Assembly: GCF_019457885.1 (NCBI RefSeq)
Contig: NZ_JAHZST010000009.1
Coordinates: forward strand, 124,001 to 188,000
Direction of reading: 5' to 3'
DNA from: Shewanella nanhaiensis
Lineage (GTDB): Bacteria > Pseudomonadota > Gammaproteobacteria > Enterobacterales > Shewanellaceae
DNA length: 64,000 nucleotides
Part shown: piece by piece, positions 44,718 through 54,990 of the stretch
Layout of the letters: every line of letters begins with the position of its first letter
Position numbering within the stretch: the first letter of the stretch is position 1
Notes under the pieces: generated by a model
The model's input: the letters and a program-made list of their open reading frames with translations, nothing else
The model's database searches: none
What the model was told of the DNA's origin: nothing
Translations under genes and position numbers: made by a program

Positions 44718-46373
44718 ATGTCAGAAAACTCAAGCCTTGCCAATACGGCTCAACAGTCAGAGCAACATGAGCAGATAAAGACTCTGCAATCTAACGGAAG
44801 TAACCTAGCTAATAGGCAAAAACCTGAACTTAGTTTCTGGCAAATCTTCAATATGTGCTTTGGTTTCCTTGGGATCCAATTTGGCTTTGCCCTTCAAAAC
44901 GCCAATGTGAGCCGCATTTTTCAAACATTAGGTGCGTCGATCGACGAGATCCCTATTTTGTGGATCGCGGCGCCACTAACAGGCCTATTAGTTCAGCCAA
45001 TTATCGGCTACATGAGTGACAATACTTGGGGAAAGCTAGGTAGACGTCGACCCTATTTCCTTATTGGAGCCGTATTAACTACTCTTGCCATCGTCATCAT
45101 GCCGCACTCCCCCACTCTGTGGATTGCAGCAGGTATGCTGTGGATCATGGATGCCTCTATCAATATTGCCATGGAGCCCTTCAGAGCCTTTGTTGGAGAT
45201 AATCTGCCTAACCGTCAGCGTACTTTAGGCTTTGCCATGCAGAGTTTCTTTATCGGTGTCGGCGCAGTCATTGCCTCTGCACTCCCCTATATACTGACTA
45301 ATCTCTTTGATGTGCCCAACACTGCGCCTGCTGGCGAGATTGCAGACTCAGTCCGCTATGCCTTCTATTTTGGCGGGGCCGTATTGTTTATTGCGGTGCT
45401 ATGGACGGTTATCTCAACAAAGGAGTACTCTCCAGAGGAGCTTAAGGCATTTGAGCAATACAGTAGTGAAAGTCTCAAAACAGATAAACCTCATACACGT
45501 ACCGAGCAGCACTATCGCTTTGCATCCATAATATGGACCGCAACAGGACTTATCCTCACCCTGATTATTTGGATACAAGCGCTTGATAAACAACTGCTGA
45601 TTTTAAGCTTAGGAGTATTCTCTTTTGGTCCACTTCAGCTCTACTGCGCCGTAAAGCTAAAACGACTTAGCCAGCAGAACAACCAATTAAATAATCAACA
45701 AGACAAGAAGCAGACACGTGCTCAACTAGGTATGGTATTTAGTCTGGTAGATGATCTATTCAACATGCCAAAAGCGATGCACCAGCTGGCTCTTGTTCAA
45801 TTCTTCTCTTGGTTTGCTCTATTTTCCATGTGGATCTACACCACAGCAGCCGTCACTGATTATCATTATGACACTCAAGATGTACTCTCAAAAGCCTATA
45901 ATGACGGCGCTGATTGGGTAGGTATTTTATTTGCTTCCTATAATGGTTTCTCAGCATTAGCCGCCATCTTAATCCCTTTTCTAGTGATTGCGTTAGGCTT
46001 AAAAAAAGCCCATATGCTCAACCTTTTTTGTGGTGGCTTTGGCCTGATAAGCTTCTATTTTATCAAAGATCCAAACTTGCTTTGGCTGCCTATGATTGGC
46101 GTCGGAATAGCATGGGCATCCATACTCTCAATCCCCTATGCTCTGCTGTCAAATATGCTTCCAGCAGGAAAAATGGGAGTATATATGGGCATTTTTAACT
46201 TCTTTATTGTGATACCTCAACTGCTCGCAGCCAGCGTACTCGGCGTTATTCTTAATCTCGTATTTGAGGGGCAACCTATTTTCGCCCTCATTATTGCTGG
46301 CAGTTTAATGATGATCGCAGGAGTGAGTGTCTTGTTTGTCAAAACACCTGCCACTGAGATAACGGTTAAATAA
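44718..46373 (+). CDS. MFS maltose/maltodextrin-type transporter (SLC45-like)
   Basis: A 551-residue MFS protein. The N-terminal half has ANVSRIFQTLGA and the loop GYMSDNTWGKLGRRRPYF, the pattern of the sucrose/maltose:H+ symporter group. A polar loop of about 60 residues splits the two six-helix halves. It carries maltooligosaccharides across the inner membrane by inference from the operator upstream and the glucoamylase gene 78 bases downstream. The first 35 residues are hydrophilic and cytoplasmic. Confidence 0.87.
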   Translation: MSENSSLANTAQQSEQHEQIKTLQSNGSNLANRQKPELSFWQIFNMCFGFLGIQFGFALQNANVSRIFQTLGASIDEIPILWIAAPLTGLLVQPIIGYMSDNTWGKLGRRRPYFLIGAVLTTLAIVIMPHSPTLWIAAGMLWIMDASINIAMEPFRAFVGDNLPNRQRTLGFAMQSFFIGVGAVIASALPYILTNLFDVPNTAPAGEIADSVRYAFYFGGAVLFIAVLWTVISTKEYSPEELKAFEQYSSESLKTDKPHTRTEQHYRFASIIWTATGLILTLIIWIQALDKQLLILSLGVFSFGPLQLYCAVKLKRLSQQNNQLNNQQDKKQTRAQLGMVFSLVDDLFNMPKAMHQLALVQFFSWFALFSMWIYTTAAVTDYHYDTQDVLSKAYNDGADWVGILFASYNGFSALAAILIPFLVIALGLKKAHMLNLFCGGFGLISFYFIKDPNLLWLPMIGVGIAWASILSIPYALLSNMLPAGKMGVYMGIFNFFIVIPQLLAASVLGVILNLVFEGQPIFALIIAGSLMMIAGVSVLFVKTPATEITVK

Positions 46374-46451
46374 CGGCTAAGCAAAAGCTCATACTCTATC
46401 AATCAAAATCCAGTACCGACCTAAAATAAGAACAATTGGAGTTTCAACAAG

Positions 46452-48983
46452 ATGATTTTCAGACAGCACAACTTACCAGTCCAATTCAGCAAAACGATAC
46501 TCACCATAGCTGTAACTGGTCTCCTATCAGCATGTTCACCATCATCAACGCAAACCGAGTCAGTTATTGAACCTGCTAAGCCAATTGCCAGTAACATAGC
46601 AACCGGAGCCCCTGGTAACGAGCCGACTTGGGCTTTTGCGGGTAAAACGGGCATAGGCACCTCTTACCAAGCTTACGATGAAGAGGAACTTGGAAAGAGC
46701 CCTAATAGCCGAGTCTGGTTTTCCATTGCACAAGGTGTGTTAACAGAAACCATGTATGGGTTGATCCACAATGCCCAGCTTAAAGAGATGCAGTTCATCA
46801 TCACAGGCGAAGGTTTTGTCGATACAGAAAAAGATAACACCACCAGTACAATAGATTATCTGCATAAAGACAAAATGGGACGTCCTCTCTCTTTGGCCTA
46901 TAAAATAGTCAATAGAGATATTGAAGGTAAATATCAAATAGAGAAACATATTTTTACCGATCCTAACCGTGACAGTTTAATGATGCGGGTCATTTTTACC
47001 GCTTTTGAAGATGGCATTACTCCCTATCTATATCTCAATCCTCACATCGACAATAGTGGTGCCAATGACATTGCCAAAGTGATAAATGAGCCAAATAAAC
47101 AAAAACTTCAAGCATACACGGGGGCGAGTCAATCTAGTGTGTTGACCTTAAGATCGGATCTTGTTTTCACCAAAGCCAGCGCTGGATTTGTTGGCAGATC
47201 AGATGGGCTCACCGACCTTAAAGACGGCAAGATGGATTGGCAGTTTACCTCTACTAGCGAAGAGGTAAATAGTGAGAAGCTGTCCTCTCAAACCTTAGGC
47301 AATGTGGCATTGACAGCTCAACTTCCAACACCACAAAGAAGCACAGATACACTGGACAACAGTCTTGATTTCAATCTTGCCCTTGGCTTTGGTCGAAGTA
47401 AAACAGAGAGTCTAGCCAATGCTGATGCAACATTAGCAGACGGTTATAATACTGTACTCGATGCATACAATGGAAAGGGAGACGCCCTAGGTTGGCAAGA
47501 TTATCTAGCTTCCCTAACTGAGCTTTCACAAATGTCTGCCAATACCACAGACAATGGCAAATTGCTGTATGCCAGCGCGCTTGTTCTCAAGGCTCAAGAG
47601 GATAAAACTCATCCTGGCGCCCTTATCGCTTCTCTGTCCAACCCTTGGGGAGACACGATACCAGCAACAAAAGCCAGCACAGGTTATAAAGCCGTCTGGC
47701 CCAGAGATTTCTATCAGTGCGCCATGGCATTTCTGGCCATGGGCGATACACAAACCGCTAAAGTTGCCTTTGAATATCTAAAAAAAGTACAAGCCACCAA
47801 AGACACCCCCGGTTTTAGTGGCACTCCAGGTTGGTTTTTACAAAAAACCCACGTTGACGGTGAAATAGAGTGGGTCGCCGTTCAGCTGGATCAAACTGCT
47901 ATGCCCATCATGCTAGCTTGGAAATTGTGGCAAGCAGATGTACTTACTGACAGTGACATCACTCATTGGTACACCCAGATGCTAAAACCAGCGGCTGAGT
48001 TTTTAGTCACTGGTGGCGAGGTTAATTTAGGCTGGAACCACTCAGAGATCACGCCGCTCAAAACACAACAGGAACGTTGGGAGGAGCAGCTTGGTTACTC
48101 CCCCTCAACCTCTGCTGCTGTGATCTCTGGCTTAATTGCGGCCAGTGAAATAGCTAAAGTAGCAGACGATAGCCAAGGTGCAGAGCGTTACTTAATCACA
48201 GCGAAAACCATGAATAGCGAGCTCAGCAAGCTCCTTATCACAGATAATGGTTTGCTCAGTGCTACCTCACCAGTGCCCTTGACTGGCGAACAAGCCCCCG
48301 CCCCTTACTACCTTAGACTTGCTCCAAATGGCACCCCCAACACAGATGATCGACTGGGTGATAATAATGGGCGCCCGGGGCTAGATCAGCGACTCGTGCT
48401 CGACGGTGGTTTCTTAGAACTCGTTCGTTACGGTGTTCGTCCAGCACAAGATCCTGTGATTGAACAAACGCTTGCATTAATCGATAACACTCAACTAGAA
48501 GATCAGCTCAGAGTTAAATATCTCTTTACTGCTAAAGATGGCACCCAATTTCCAGGCTTTAGACGTTACGGTAATGACGGTTATGGTGAGGATACTCAAA
48601 CTGGAGACAACTATGCCGAAAAAGGCAGTAATAGCCTAGGGCAACGTGGTCGAGTTTGGCCATTCTTTACTGGTGAACGAGGGCATTATGAGCTAGCCAA
48701 AGCTATCCAATCAGGTCAGTTAACGAAAGAGAAACAAAGTGAGCTGATTAATACCTATGTTCAGGGAATGGAAGCATTCGCAAATGATGGATTGATGCTA
48801 CCAGAGCAAGCTTGGGATGGCGTAGGTCATGCCACTCGATACCAATATCAACTTGGGCAGGGAACAAACTCAGCCACCCCATTGGCGTGGACACATGCTG
48901 AGTACATCAAGTTAGTTCGCTCGATGACAGATAAACAGGTATGGGATCACTATGAGCTTGTCTCAAAAGCATTAAATGAATAA
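46452..48983 (+). CDS. Lipoprotein GH15 glucan 1,4-alpha-glucosidase (glucoamylase)
   Basis: An 843-residue GH15 enzyme releasing glucose from non-reducing ends. The lipoprotein signal ends LLSAC (Cys28), so it is membrane-tethered. The N-terminal beta-sandwich runs to about 320, and the (alpha/alpha)6 domain follows. Active-site segments are KAVWPRDFYQCAMAF, VQLDQTAMPIMLAWK, a general-acid Glu in QQERWEEQLGYSPST and a candidate base in LAWTHAEYIKLVRSM. It shares a transcript with the MFS carrier and supplies glucose that the FucP-like carrier could import. Confidence 0.92.
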   Translation: MIFRQHNLPVQFSKTILTIAVTGLLSACSPSSTQTESVIEPAKPIASNIATGAPGNEPTWAFAGKTGIGTSYQAYDEEELGKSPNSRVWFSIAQGVLTETMYGLIHNAQLKEMQFIITGEGFVDTEKDNTTSTIDYLHKDKMGRPLSLAYKIVNRDIEGKYQIEKHIFTDPNRDSLMMRVIFTAFEDGITPYLYLNPHIDNSGANDIAKVINEPNKQKLQAYTGASQSSVLTLRSDLVFTKASAGFVGRSDGLTDLKDGKMDWQFTSTSEEVNSEKLSSQTLGNVALTAQLPTPQRSTDTLDNSLDFNLALGFGRSKTESLANADATLADGYNTVLDAYNGKGDALGWQDYLASLTELSQMSANTTDNGKLLYASALVLKAQEDKTHPGALIASLSNPWGDTIPATKASTGYKAVWPRDFYQCAMAFLAMGDTQTAKVAFEYLKKVQATKDTPGFSGTPGWFLQKTHVDGEIEWVAVQLDQTAMPIMLAWKLWQADVLTDSDITHWYTQMLKPAAEFLVTGGEVNLGWNHSEITPLKTQQERWEEQLGYSPSTSAAVISGLIAASEIAKVADDSQGAERYLITAKTMNSELSKLLITDNGLLSATSPVPLTGEQAPAPYYLRLAPNGTPNTDDRLGDNNGRPGLDQRLVLDGGFLELVRYGVRPAQDPVIEQTLALIDNTQLEDQLRVKYLFTAKDGTQFPGFRRYGNDGYGEDTQTGDNYAEKGSNSLGQRGRVWPFFTGERGHYELAKAIQSGQLTKEKQSELINTYVQGMEAFANDGLMLPEQAWDGVGHATRYQYQLGQGTNSATPLAWTHAEYIKLVRSMTDKQVWDHYELVSKALNE

Positions 48984-49029
48984 TCAGAGTCATTATCGAC
49001 AGTGTAATCGATAGGAAAGTCACGAACCA

Positions 49030-49060
49030 GAAGCCAGTCAATCGACTGGCTTCTCTCTTT
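49030..49060 (+). terminator. Terminator after the glucoamylase gene
   Basis: Perfect 10-bp stem GAAGCCAGTC/GACTGGCTTC with a 4-base loop (49030-49053), followed by TCTCTTT. It lies 46 bases past the glucoamylase stop. Confidence 0.75.
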
Positions 49061-49089
49061 GAACAACCAATCAAATCAACACAAAAATG

Positions 49090-49458
49090 TTAACCACCAT
49101 TGATGATAGTGATAAGGCGATGAATAAAGCGTTTTACAGCCTCACGATCAGTAAATTTAAACCCAAGTCCATAGTGAATACCGTTTAAACTCTTCTGAAC
49201 GCGCTTAGGAAAACGTGTCATCTCATTGTTATGAAAATATCCCTCTTTGTATGTGACTCCCTCAAGTTCAGCAAGATCTGCAAGAAACACCTCATAGGCG
49301 GGTCTAATCACCAGCTGGCAATCTTTATCTGCCCCATGAAGATAGATAGGCTCTTTGAGCTTAGGCAGCATATATTCGGTGATCTTCTTAATGGTAAAGT
49401 TCGTACGACAATCTAAAGAGGCTAATTCTGCCATCAACTCGCTATGTTCAATCGCCAC
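49090..49458 (-). CDS. Hypothetical protein, 122 residues
   Basis: A small soluble protein, mixed alpha/beta in appearance, with no signal peptide or membrane segment. It has two cysteines (CRTNF and DCQLV) and a basic C-terminal helix (REAVKRFIHRLITI). I do not recognise the family. A terminator separates it from the oxygenase gene upstream, so it probably has its own promoter. The ATG has no strong ribosome binding site. Confidence 0.6.
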   Translation of the reverse strand: MAIEHSELMAELASLDCRTNFTIKKITEYMLPKLKEPIYLHGADKDCQLVIRPAYEVFLADLAELEGVTYKEGYFHNNEMTRFPKRVQKSLNGIHYGLGFKFTDREAVKRFIHRLITIINGG

Positions 49459-49510
49459 GATAATGCTCCTAATTTAATCGCTTACATTATATTTTCGCTC
49501 GAGAGTAACA

Positions 49511-49535
49511 AAAATGGAGCCATAAGGCTCCATTT
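49511..49535 (-). terminator. Terminator after the roxA-like gene
   Basis: Stem AAATGGAGCC/GGCTCCATTT with loop ATAA (49512-49535). On the minus strand the stem runs into TTTTTG. It lies 22 bases past the stop of the ribosomal oxygenase gene. Confidence 0.8.
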
Positions 49536-49556
49536 AATCAATCCGTTAAAAGAGTA

Positions 49557-50702
49557 TTAATCCTCTTCAAAATACCAGAAACCCGCGTTGACCCACAGAG
49601 TCAGTTGCTCGATAAACTCACGGTTATCTAGCCAAGGAGCTATACATGTATAACTCAATTGCTGCTGATCACATAAAATTGGAATAGCGTCGCTGAGCGC
49701 TGATGATAACTGATACTCCTCACCATTAATGTAAAACAGACCTTGTTTAACAGAAGCATCGAAGTAAAGCACCCGCAAGCCGCCGAGGCGTATAAGTGTC
49801 TGCGCCTTTAACATCTCCAGAATATCTGTTGCATGAAAGCCTAAACTCTGCTCAGGCAGATCTAACTCACACTTAGACGCGGTAAGGTATCGCCCCGAGA
49901 ACTCACTTAGTAACCTATCATCTAATTTGGCCAACAGCTGCGCCTTAATTCTTGCTAAGTCGCTTTCATCCACGCGTCCACTTTGCAAACTGATTGTTCT
50001 GTCTGGATCTTCAATCTGTTCACAACCCAGTTCATTATCAATAAGATGGTCAGCCAGTGCACTTACCATATCTTTTGCCGAAGCAGTACGATAACCAACA
50101 GAGAAGCTCATTGACTCTTCAAGCGTCACCCCATCATGAGGGTAGCCAGGCGGTAGATACAAGATATCCCCAGGTAGCAATTCAACATCAATAATAGGCT
50201 CAAATGCTTCTGTATGAAGCAGAGCTGGGTGAGCGGCAAACTCTCTATGATCCCCTCTATCACCCACACGCCATCGACGACGACCAGACCCTTGACAAAT
50301 AAACACATCATAGAGATCAATATGCGGCCCTACGCCTCCGCCAGGTGTCGCATAGCTCACCATTACATCATCAAAACGCCAGCGAGGAATGAAATCAAAG
50401 CACTGGATCAATTGTTCAGCATCAGGAACCCAGTTGTTCAACGCTTGAACCACCAAGGTCCAATCTGACTCTCCAAGATGCTCATAGCTATCGAATGGGC
50501 CAAATTCAGCTTGCCACTCCCCCTGCTCTTTGTAGATACGGCGAGACTCAACCATCTCATCACAAGCTAAACCAGCCATCTCTTCGGGTGAGAGTAAGTC
50601 TCTGAAGTTAGAGAAACCTTTTCGGATAACTAACGGTTTTTTTTGCCAATACTCTTTCAAGAATTGTTCAGGGGTTAACTCACCGAGTTCAAGTTGCATC
50701 AT
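49557..50702 (-). CDS. roxA: RoxA/YcfD-like ribosomal protein arginine hydroxylase (cupin 4)
   Basis: A JmjC-type 2-oxoglutarate/Fe(II) oxygenase of about 381 residues from the ATG pair at 50702/50699; the frame extends to 50741. E. coli YcfD hydroxylates an arginine of ribosomal protein L16 and is of similar length. The iron ligands are visible as GPHIDLYDVF (His-x-Asp) and PPGYPHDGVTL (His). The N-terminal LTPEQFLKEYWQKKPLVI is characteristic. The C-terminal winged-helix-like domain is also present. Confidence 0.9.
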   Translation of the reverse strand: MMQLELGELTPEQFLKEYWQKKPLVIRKGFSNFRDLLSPEEMAGLACDEMVESRRIYKEQGEWQAEFGPFDSYEHLGESDWTLVVQALNNWVPDAEQLIQCFDFIPRWRFDDVMVSYATPGGGVGPHIDLYDVFICQGSGRRRWRVGDRGDHREFAAHPALLHTEAFEPIIDVELLPGDILYLPPGYPHDGVTLEESMSFSVGYRTASAKDMVSALADHLIDNELGCEQIEDPDRTISLQSGRVDESDLARIKAQLLAKLDDRLLSEFSGRYLTASKCELDLPEQSLGFHATDILEMLKAQTLIRLGGLRVLYFDASVKQGLFYINGEEYQLSSALSDAIPILCDQQQLSYTCIAPWLDNREFIEQLTLWVNAGFWYFEED

Positions 50703-51064
50703 GGTTCTACCGATAAAAAATTTCGGCGATGCTAGCAACAAACCAATGCTAAAACGCTCGATGAGATCATAAAAAAGTGATGCAGCTCCCTATAAGAGTC
50801 GATGAAAGAAGAAATAGTACTGTTGTGAAGTCACATTTGGGAAAAATGATATAAGTAGAAAAGAACACTGGTGCTTTCTATCTGATTAGCCTGAAAACTA
50901 GAAATAGCAAGGGTTACAGAACATTTAACGAAACAGAATATAGACTTTCCCTTCGGTTATTTAACCGAAAATGCAGGATTTTAATAAAAATCTATAAAAC
51001 AATTTCAAAAGTATTGATATACTTCCCCCCGAATTTTAGAACGTAACTCCAATAGAGTAGAAAA
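50703..51064. other. Intergenic region between roxA-like and EF-G genes
   Basis: A 362-base interval with divergent promoters expected. It carries the inverted repeat TTCGGTTA-TT-TAACCGAA (50952-50969) and an extended -10 candidate (51015-51023). I see no other gene or RNA. Confidence 0.5.
51015..51023 (+). promoter_or_regulatory. Candidate extended -10 promoter of the EF-G gene
   Basis: TGATATACT matches an extended -10 element (TGnTATAAT with one change), giving a predicted leader of about 35 bases. No good -35 box lies at the right distance, which extended -10 promoters tolerate. Confidence 0.35.
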
Positions 51065-53149
51065 ATGACTGATTTATCAAAGTACAGAAACATTGGTATC
51101 TTTGCTCACGTTGACGCGGGTAAGACCACCACAACAGAGCGTATTCTTAAGCTAACCGGTAAGATCCATAAGATAGGTGAAGTTCATGATGGTGAATCTA
51201 CAACTGACTTCATGGAACAGGAAGCTGAGCGTGGTATTACCATTCAGTCTGCTGCTGTAAGTTGCTTCTGGAAAGACCACCGTTTTAACGTTATCGACAC
51301 CCCAGGCCACGTTGACTTCACAGTTGAAGTATACCGTTCTCTTAAAGTTCTTGATGGCGGCATCGGTGTATTCTGTGGTAGTGGCGGTGTTGAGCCACAG
51401 TCAGAAACTAACTGGCGCTATGCGAACGAATCAGAAGTTGCTCGTATCATCTTCGTAAACAAGTTAGACCGTATGGGTGCTGACTTCCTACGTGTTGTTA
51501 AGCAAACACAAGATGTACTAGCGGCTAACCCACTAGTTATGGTTCTTCCTATCGGTATCGAAGACGAATTTACAGGTGTTGTTGACCTACTTACTCGTAA
51601 AGCATGGGTTTGGGATGACACTGGTGAAGCTGAAAATTACAAGATCGAAGATATCCCAGCTGACATGGTTGACCAAGTTGAAGAATACCGTGAAATGCTA
51701 ATCGAGTCTGCAGTTGAAATGGACGACGATCTAATGGAATCTTACATGGAAGGCGAAGAGCCATCTATGGAAGACATTAAGCGTTGTATCCGTGCTGGTA
51801 CTCGTGACATGACCTTCTTCCCAACTTACTGTGGTTCTGCTTTCAAGAACAAAGGTATGCAGCTTCTTCTTGACGCTGTTGTTGATTACCTACCAGATCC
51901 AGTTGAAGTTGATCCACAGCCTCTTACTGATGAAGAAGGTAACGAAACTGGCGAATTCGCTCTAGTTTCTATCGACGAGCCATTAAAAGCACTAGCATTC
52001 AAAATCATGGATGACCGTTTTGGTGCACTTACCTTCGTACGTATCTACTCAGGTAAGATCAACAAAGGTGACACCATCCTTAACTCGTTCACAGGTAAAA
52101 CTGAGCGTGTTGGTCGTATGGTTGAGATGCAAGCTGATGAGCGTAACGAACTTGATTACGCACAAGCTGGTGACATCATCGCTATCGTTGGTATGAAGAA
52201 CGTGCAAACTGGTCACACTCTATGTGATGTTAAGCACCCTTGTACTCTTGAAGCAATGGTATTCCCTGAGCCAGTAATCTCTATCGCAGTAGCGCCAAAA
52301 GATAAAGGCGGCAGCGAGAAGATGGGTATCGCTATCGGTAAGATGATCGCAGAAGATCCATCATTCCGCGTTGAGACTGACGAAGATTCAGGTGAAACTA
52401 TCCTTAAAGGTATGGGCGAACTTCACCTAGACATTAAGGTAGATATCCTTAAGCGTACTTACGGCGTTGACCTAATTGTTGGTGAGCCACAAGTTGCTTA
52501 CCGTGAAACTATCACTCAGGTAACTGAAGATAGCTACACACACAAGAAGCAGTCTGGTGGTTCTGGTCAGTTCGGTAAGATCGACTATGTTATCCGTCCA
52601 GGTGAGCAAAACTCAGGCTTCACTTTCAAATCTTCTGTTGTTGGTGGTAACGTTCCTAAGGAGTTCTGGCCAGCAGTTGAGAAAGGCTTCGCAAGCATGA
52701 TGAACACAGGTACTGTTGCTGGATTCCCAGTACTTGACGTTGAGCTTGAGCTTATGGATGGTGCTTTCCACGCAGTTGACTCGTCAGCTATCGCGTTCGA
52801 AATCGCTGCTAAAGGTGCTTTCCGTCAATCAATGCCAAAAGCCGGTGCACAACTTCTTGAGCCAATCATGAACGTTGACGTATTCAGCCCAGAAGACAAC
52901 GTTGGTGACGTAATTGGTGACCTTAACCGTCGTCGCGGTATGATCAAAGATCAGAACGCTGGTGTTACAGGTGTTCGTATTAAAGCTGACGTACCGTTAT
53001 CAGAAATGTTCGGTTACATCGGTTCACTACGTACTATGACATCTGGTCGTGGTCAATTCTCTATGGAATTTGCTCACTACTCACCATGTCCAAACAGTGT
53101 TTCTGAGAAAGTTATCGCTGAAGTTAAAGAGAGAAACGCTAAGAAGTAA
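51065..53149 (+). CDS. fusA: Elongation factor G, stand-alone copy
   Basis: A 694-residue translational GTPase. The G domain shows [27 protein letters not shown] and NKLDRMGAD; domains II-V follow with [15 protein letters not shown] and the C-terminal [18 protein letters not shown] drives ribosome translocation and recycling. The gene stands alone, not beside rpsL/rpsG/tuf, so it is probably the second EF-G seen in Alteromonadales. Codon use is strongly biased to GGT, CGT and AAC/GAC-type codons, unlike its neighbours, suggesting high expression. Confidence 0.92.
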   Translation: MTDLSKYRNIGIFAHVDAGKTTTTERILKLTGKIHKIGEVHDGESTTDFMEQEAERGITIQSAAVSCFWKDHRFNVIDTPGHVDFTVEVYRSLKVLDGGIGVFCGSGGVEPQSETNWRYANESEVARIIFVNKLDRMGADFLRVVKQTQDVLAANPLVMVLPIGIEDEFTGVVDLLTRKAWVWDDTGEAENYKIEDIPADMVDQVEEYREMLIESAVEMDDDLMESYMEGEEPSMEDIKRCIRAGTRDMTFFPTYCGSAFKNKGMQLLLDAVVDYLPDPVEVDPQPLTDEEGNETGEFALVSIDEPLKALAFKIMDDRFGALTFVRIYSGKINKGDTILNSFTGKTERVGRMVEMQADERNELDYAQAGDIIAIVGMKNVQTGHTLCDVKHPCTLEAMVFPEPVISIAVAPKDKGGSEKMGIAIGKMIAEDPSFRVETDEDSGETILKGMGELHLDIKVDILKRTYGVDLIVGEPQVAYRETITQVTEDSYTHKKQSGGSGQFGKIDYVIRPGEQNSGFTFKSSVVGGNVPKEFWPAVEKGFASMMNTGTVAGFPVLDVELELMDGAFHAVDSSAIAFEIAAKGAFRQSMPKAGAQLLEPIMNVDVFSPEDNVGDVIGDLNRRRGMIKDQNAGVTGVRIKADVPLSEMFGYIGSLRTMTSGRGQFSMEFAHYSPCPNSVSEKVIAEVKERNAKK

Positions 53150-53170
53150 TATTACTTTTTAAGTTTCCTT

Positions 53171-53204
53171 AAAAAGCCCGCGACTTACCTCGCGGGCTTT
53201 TTTG
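53171..53204 (+). terminator. Terminator after the EF-G gene
   Basis: Stem GCCCGCG/CGCGGGC (53176-53182 and 53191-53197) with an 8-base loop, followed by six T residues; the preceding A run makes it potentially bidirectional. It starts 22 bases after the stop codon. Confidence 0.9.
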
Positions 53205-53258
53205 TCTTAAATCCACCCAACTCTGTCAAACATATAGTGAATGAACTAAGGTCAAAAT

Positions 53259-53876
53259 ATGCTAAACCCAGCATCTAACTCCGTTATTGTGCTCGATTTC
53301 GAAACTACGGGTCTCTCCCCTAATCAAGGAGATCGTGCCATTGAAATTGGTGCTGTAAAATTAGAAGATGGCGTGGTTGTCGATACGTTTCAAGCGTTAA
53401 TGAATCCAGGATTTCGGATCTCCAGCTTTATTGAAAGTTACACAGGGATAACCAATCAGATGCTAAGCACCGCTGCGCCATGTGAAGTCGTGATGGATCG
53501 TTTCGCTGATTTTATTCATGGCAGTAATCTTGTCGCCCACAATGCATCATTCGATCAACGTTTTCTCGATGCTGAACTCAGCTTAATAAACCGTCACTAC
53601 ACGGGGGAATTTGCCTGCTCAATGTTAATTGCTAGACGCATCTATCAAGAAGCACCAAATCATAAACTCGGTGGATTAGTCGCATTTCGGCAGATTGAAA
53701 ACGATGGTGTATTTCACCGCGCATTAGCCGACTCAGAGATGACGGCAAAACTTTGGCTGACAATGATTGAAGATATTCAAGCTCGCTACTCTATGACCAC
53801 TCCTAGCTTTAAGCTGATGCAAAAGATAGCAAGAAAACCTAAATCAAGTGTGAATGCTTTTTTAAGTACACAATAA
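53259..53876 (+). CDS. DnaQ-like 3'-5' exonuclease
   Basis: A 205-residue DEDDh exonuclease resembling the epsilon/PolC proofreading fold. Exo I is VIVLDFETTGLSP with Asp and Glu, Exo II is LVAHNASFDQRFL, and Exo III is HRALADSEMTAKL with the His and last Asp. All four acidic residues appear intact. There is no polymerase-binding tail, so it may be a free-standing repair or RNA-trimming enzyme. A weak AAGG site precedes the ATG. Confidence 0.88.
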   Translation: MLNPASNSVIVLDFETTGLSPNQGDRAIEIGAVKLEDGVVVDTFQALMNPGFRISSFIESYTGITNQMLSTAAPCEVVMDRFADFIHGSNLVAHNASFDQRFLDAELSLINRHYTGEFACSMLIARRIYQEAPNHKLGGLVAFRQIENDGVFHRALADSEMTAKLWLTMIEDIQARYSMTTPSFKLMQKIARKPKSSVNAFLSTQ

Positions 53877-53896
53877 TATCTAAAGATTGCCGCCAA

Positions 53897-54919
53897 TTAG
53901 ATGGATGAGGAGCCTCTGATAACCAGAGATGTTGGGATCAACTGCCCACTAACCTCCTCCCCCTTAATTAGCTTAAGCAAACTCTCAACCAAAATCTCAC
54001 CCGCTAGTTGGGTATTTTGCTTAACGGTTGTCAGAGGTGGATTGGCAAAACTCGCCACTGGAATATCATCATAGCCCACAACAGCAATATCCTCAGGCAC
54101 CCGTAAACCCCGCTCATTCAAGGCGCGAATCGCCCCGATAGCGATAAGGTCACTCGCTGCAAAGATAGCATCGAAGCTTTGCCCTGAAACAAGCAGCTGT
54201 TTGGTCGCATCAAAGCCCGACTCTTCGGTGCTGATCGCACTAAATTGCCGCTTCTTACTGTGAGGTAACCCTGCTTGTTTAATCGCTTTACTGTGGCCTA
54301 AATAACGATCACGGAACTCAGGACAGTGGCTCGATGCCCCACCTAAAAAGGCAAACTCTTTTCGCCCCTGCTCTATTAGGTGCTCTGTGGCTATCATGCC
54401 ACCTTGGACATTGTCACAGCCGATAGATAACACAGCATTATTGTTATGCTCAGCCCCCCAGATCACAAAGTGAGTATTTTGTAAGAGCAGTTTCTCTAGT
54501 TTACTTTCGTAATCAAGGTAATCCCCATAACCCAATAAAATGATGCCATCGGCCTTATTACTGTCCTCATAATCCCCATGCCAATCACTACTTAACTGCT
54601 GAAAAGAAACTAATAGATCATAACCTTGCTGGGCTGTTGCTCGGGTGATCGATCCCAACATGGAGAGAAAAAAAGGATTAATCAGTGAATCATCATTGGT
54701 TGGGTCTTCACATAAAAGCAGGGCAAGAGTCAGGCTATTTTGTGTTCTCAAATTACTGGCGTTTTTATCCACCTTGTAGTTGAGCTCTTTGGCTATCTCA
54801 TGGATCTTCTGTCGTGTCTCTAAATTGACTAAAGGGCTATTTCTTAATGCTCTGGAAACAGTAGATTGAGAAACCCCAGCACGATAGGCGATATCTATCG
54901 ATGTAGCTTTAGATGCCAT
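53897..54919 (-). CDS. malR: LacI-family repressor, probable maltodextrin regulator MalR
   Basis: A 340-residue LacI/GalR regulator. The N-terminal HTH reads TSIDIAYRAGVSQSTVSRAL, followed by a hinge helix (NASNLRTQNS) and a periplasmic-binding-like effector domain ending with ASFANPPLTTVKQN. It is the only LacI-type gene in the window and lies 5 kb from the glucoamylase gene. The three TGnATACGTATGCA palindromes upstream of the sugar genes have the expected symmetry and central CG. The pairing is inferred from proximity and family rules. Confidence 0.85.
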   Translation of the reverse strand: MASKATSIDIAYRAGVSQSTVSRALRNSPLVNLETRQKIHEIAKELNYKVDKNASNLRTQNSLTLALLLCEDPTNDDSLINPFFLSMLGSITRATAQQGYDLLVSFQQLSSDWHGDYEDSNKADGIILLGYGDYLDYESKLEKLLLQNTHFVIWGAEHNNNAVLSIGCDNVQGGMIATEHLIEQGRKEFAFLGGASSHCPEFRDRYLGHSKAIKQAGLPHSKKRQFSAISTEESGFDATKQLLVSGQSFDAIFAASDLIAIGAIRALNERGLRVPEDIAVVGYDDIPVASFANPPLTTVKQNTQLAGEILVESLLKLIKGEEVSGQLIPTSLVIRGSSSI

Positions 54920-54990
54920 ACAGCCACCCTGTAATTATTGTTATCATTAGATAATGCCATAACTCATGCTTAATGCCAGTTCTTCCCATA

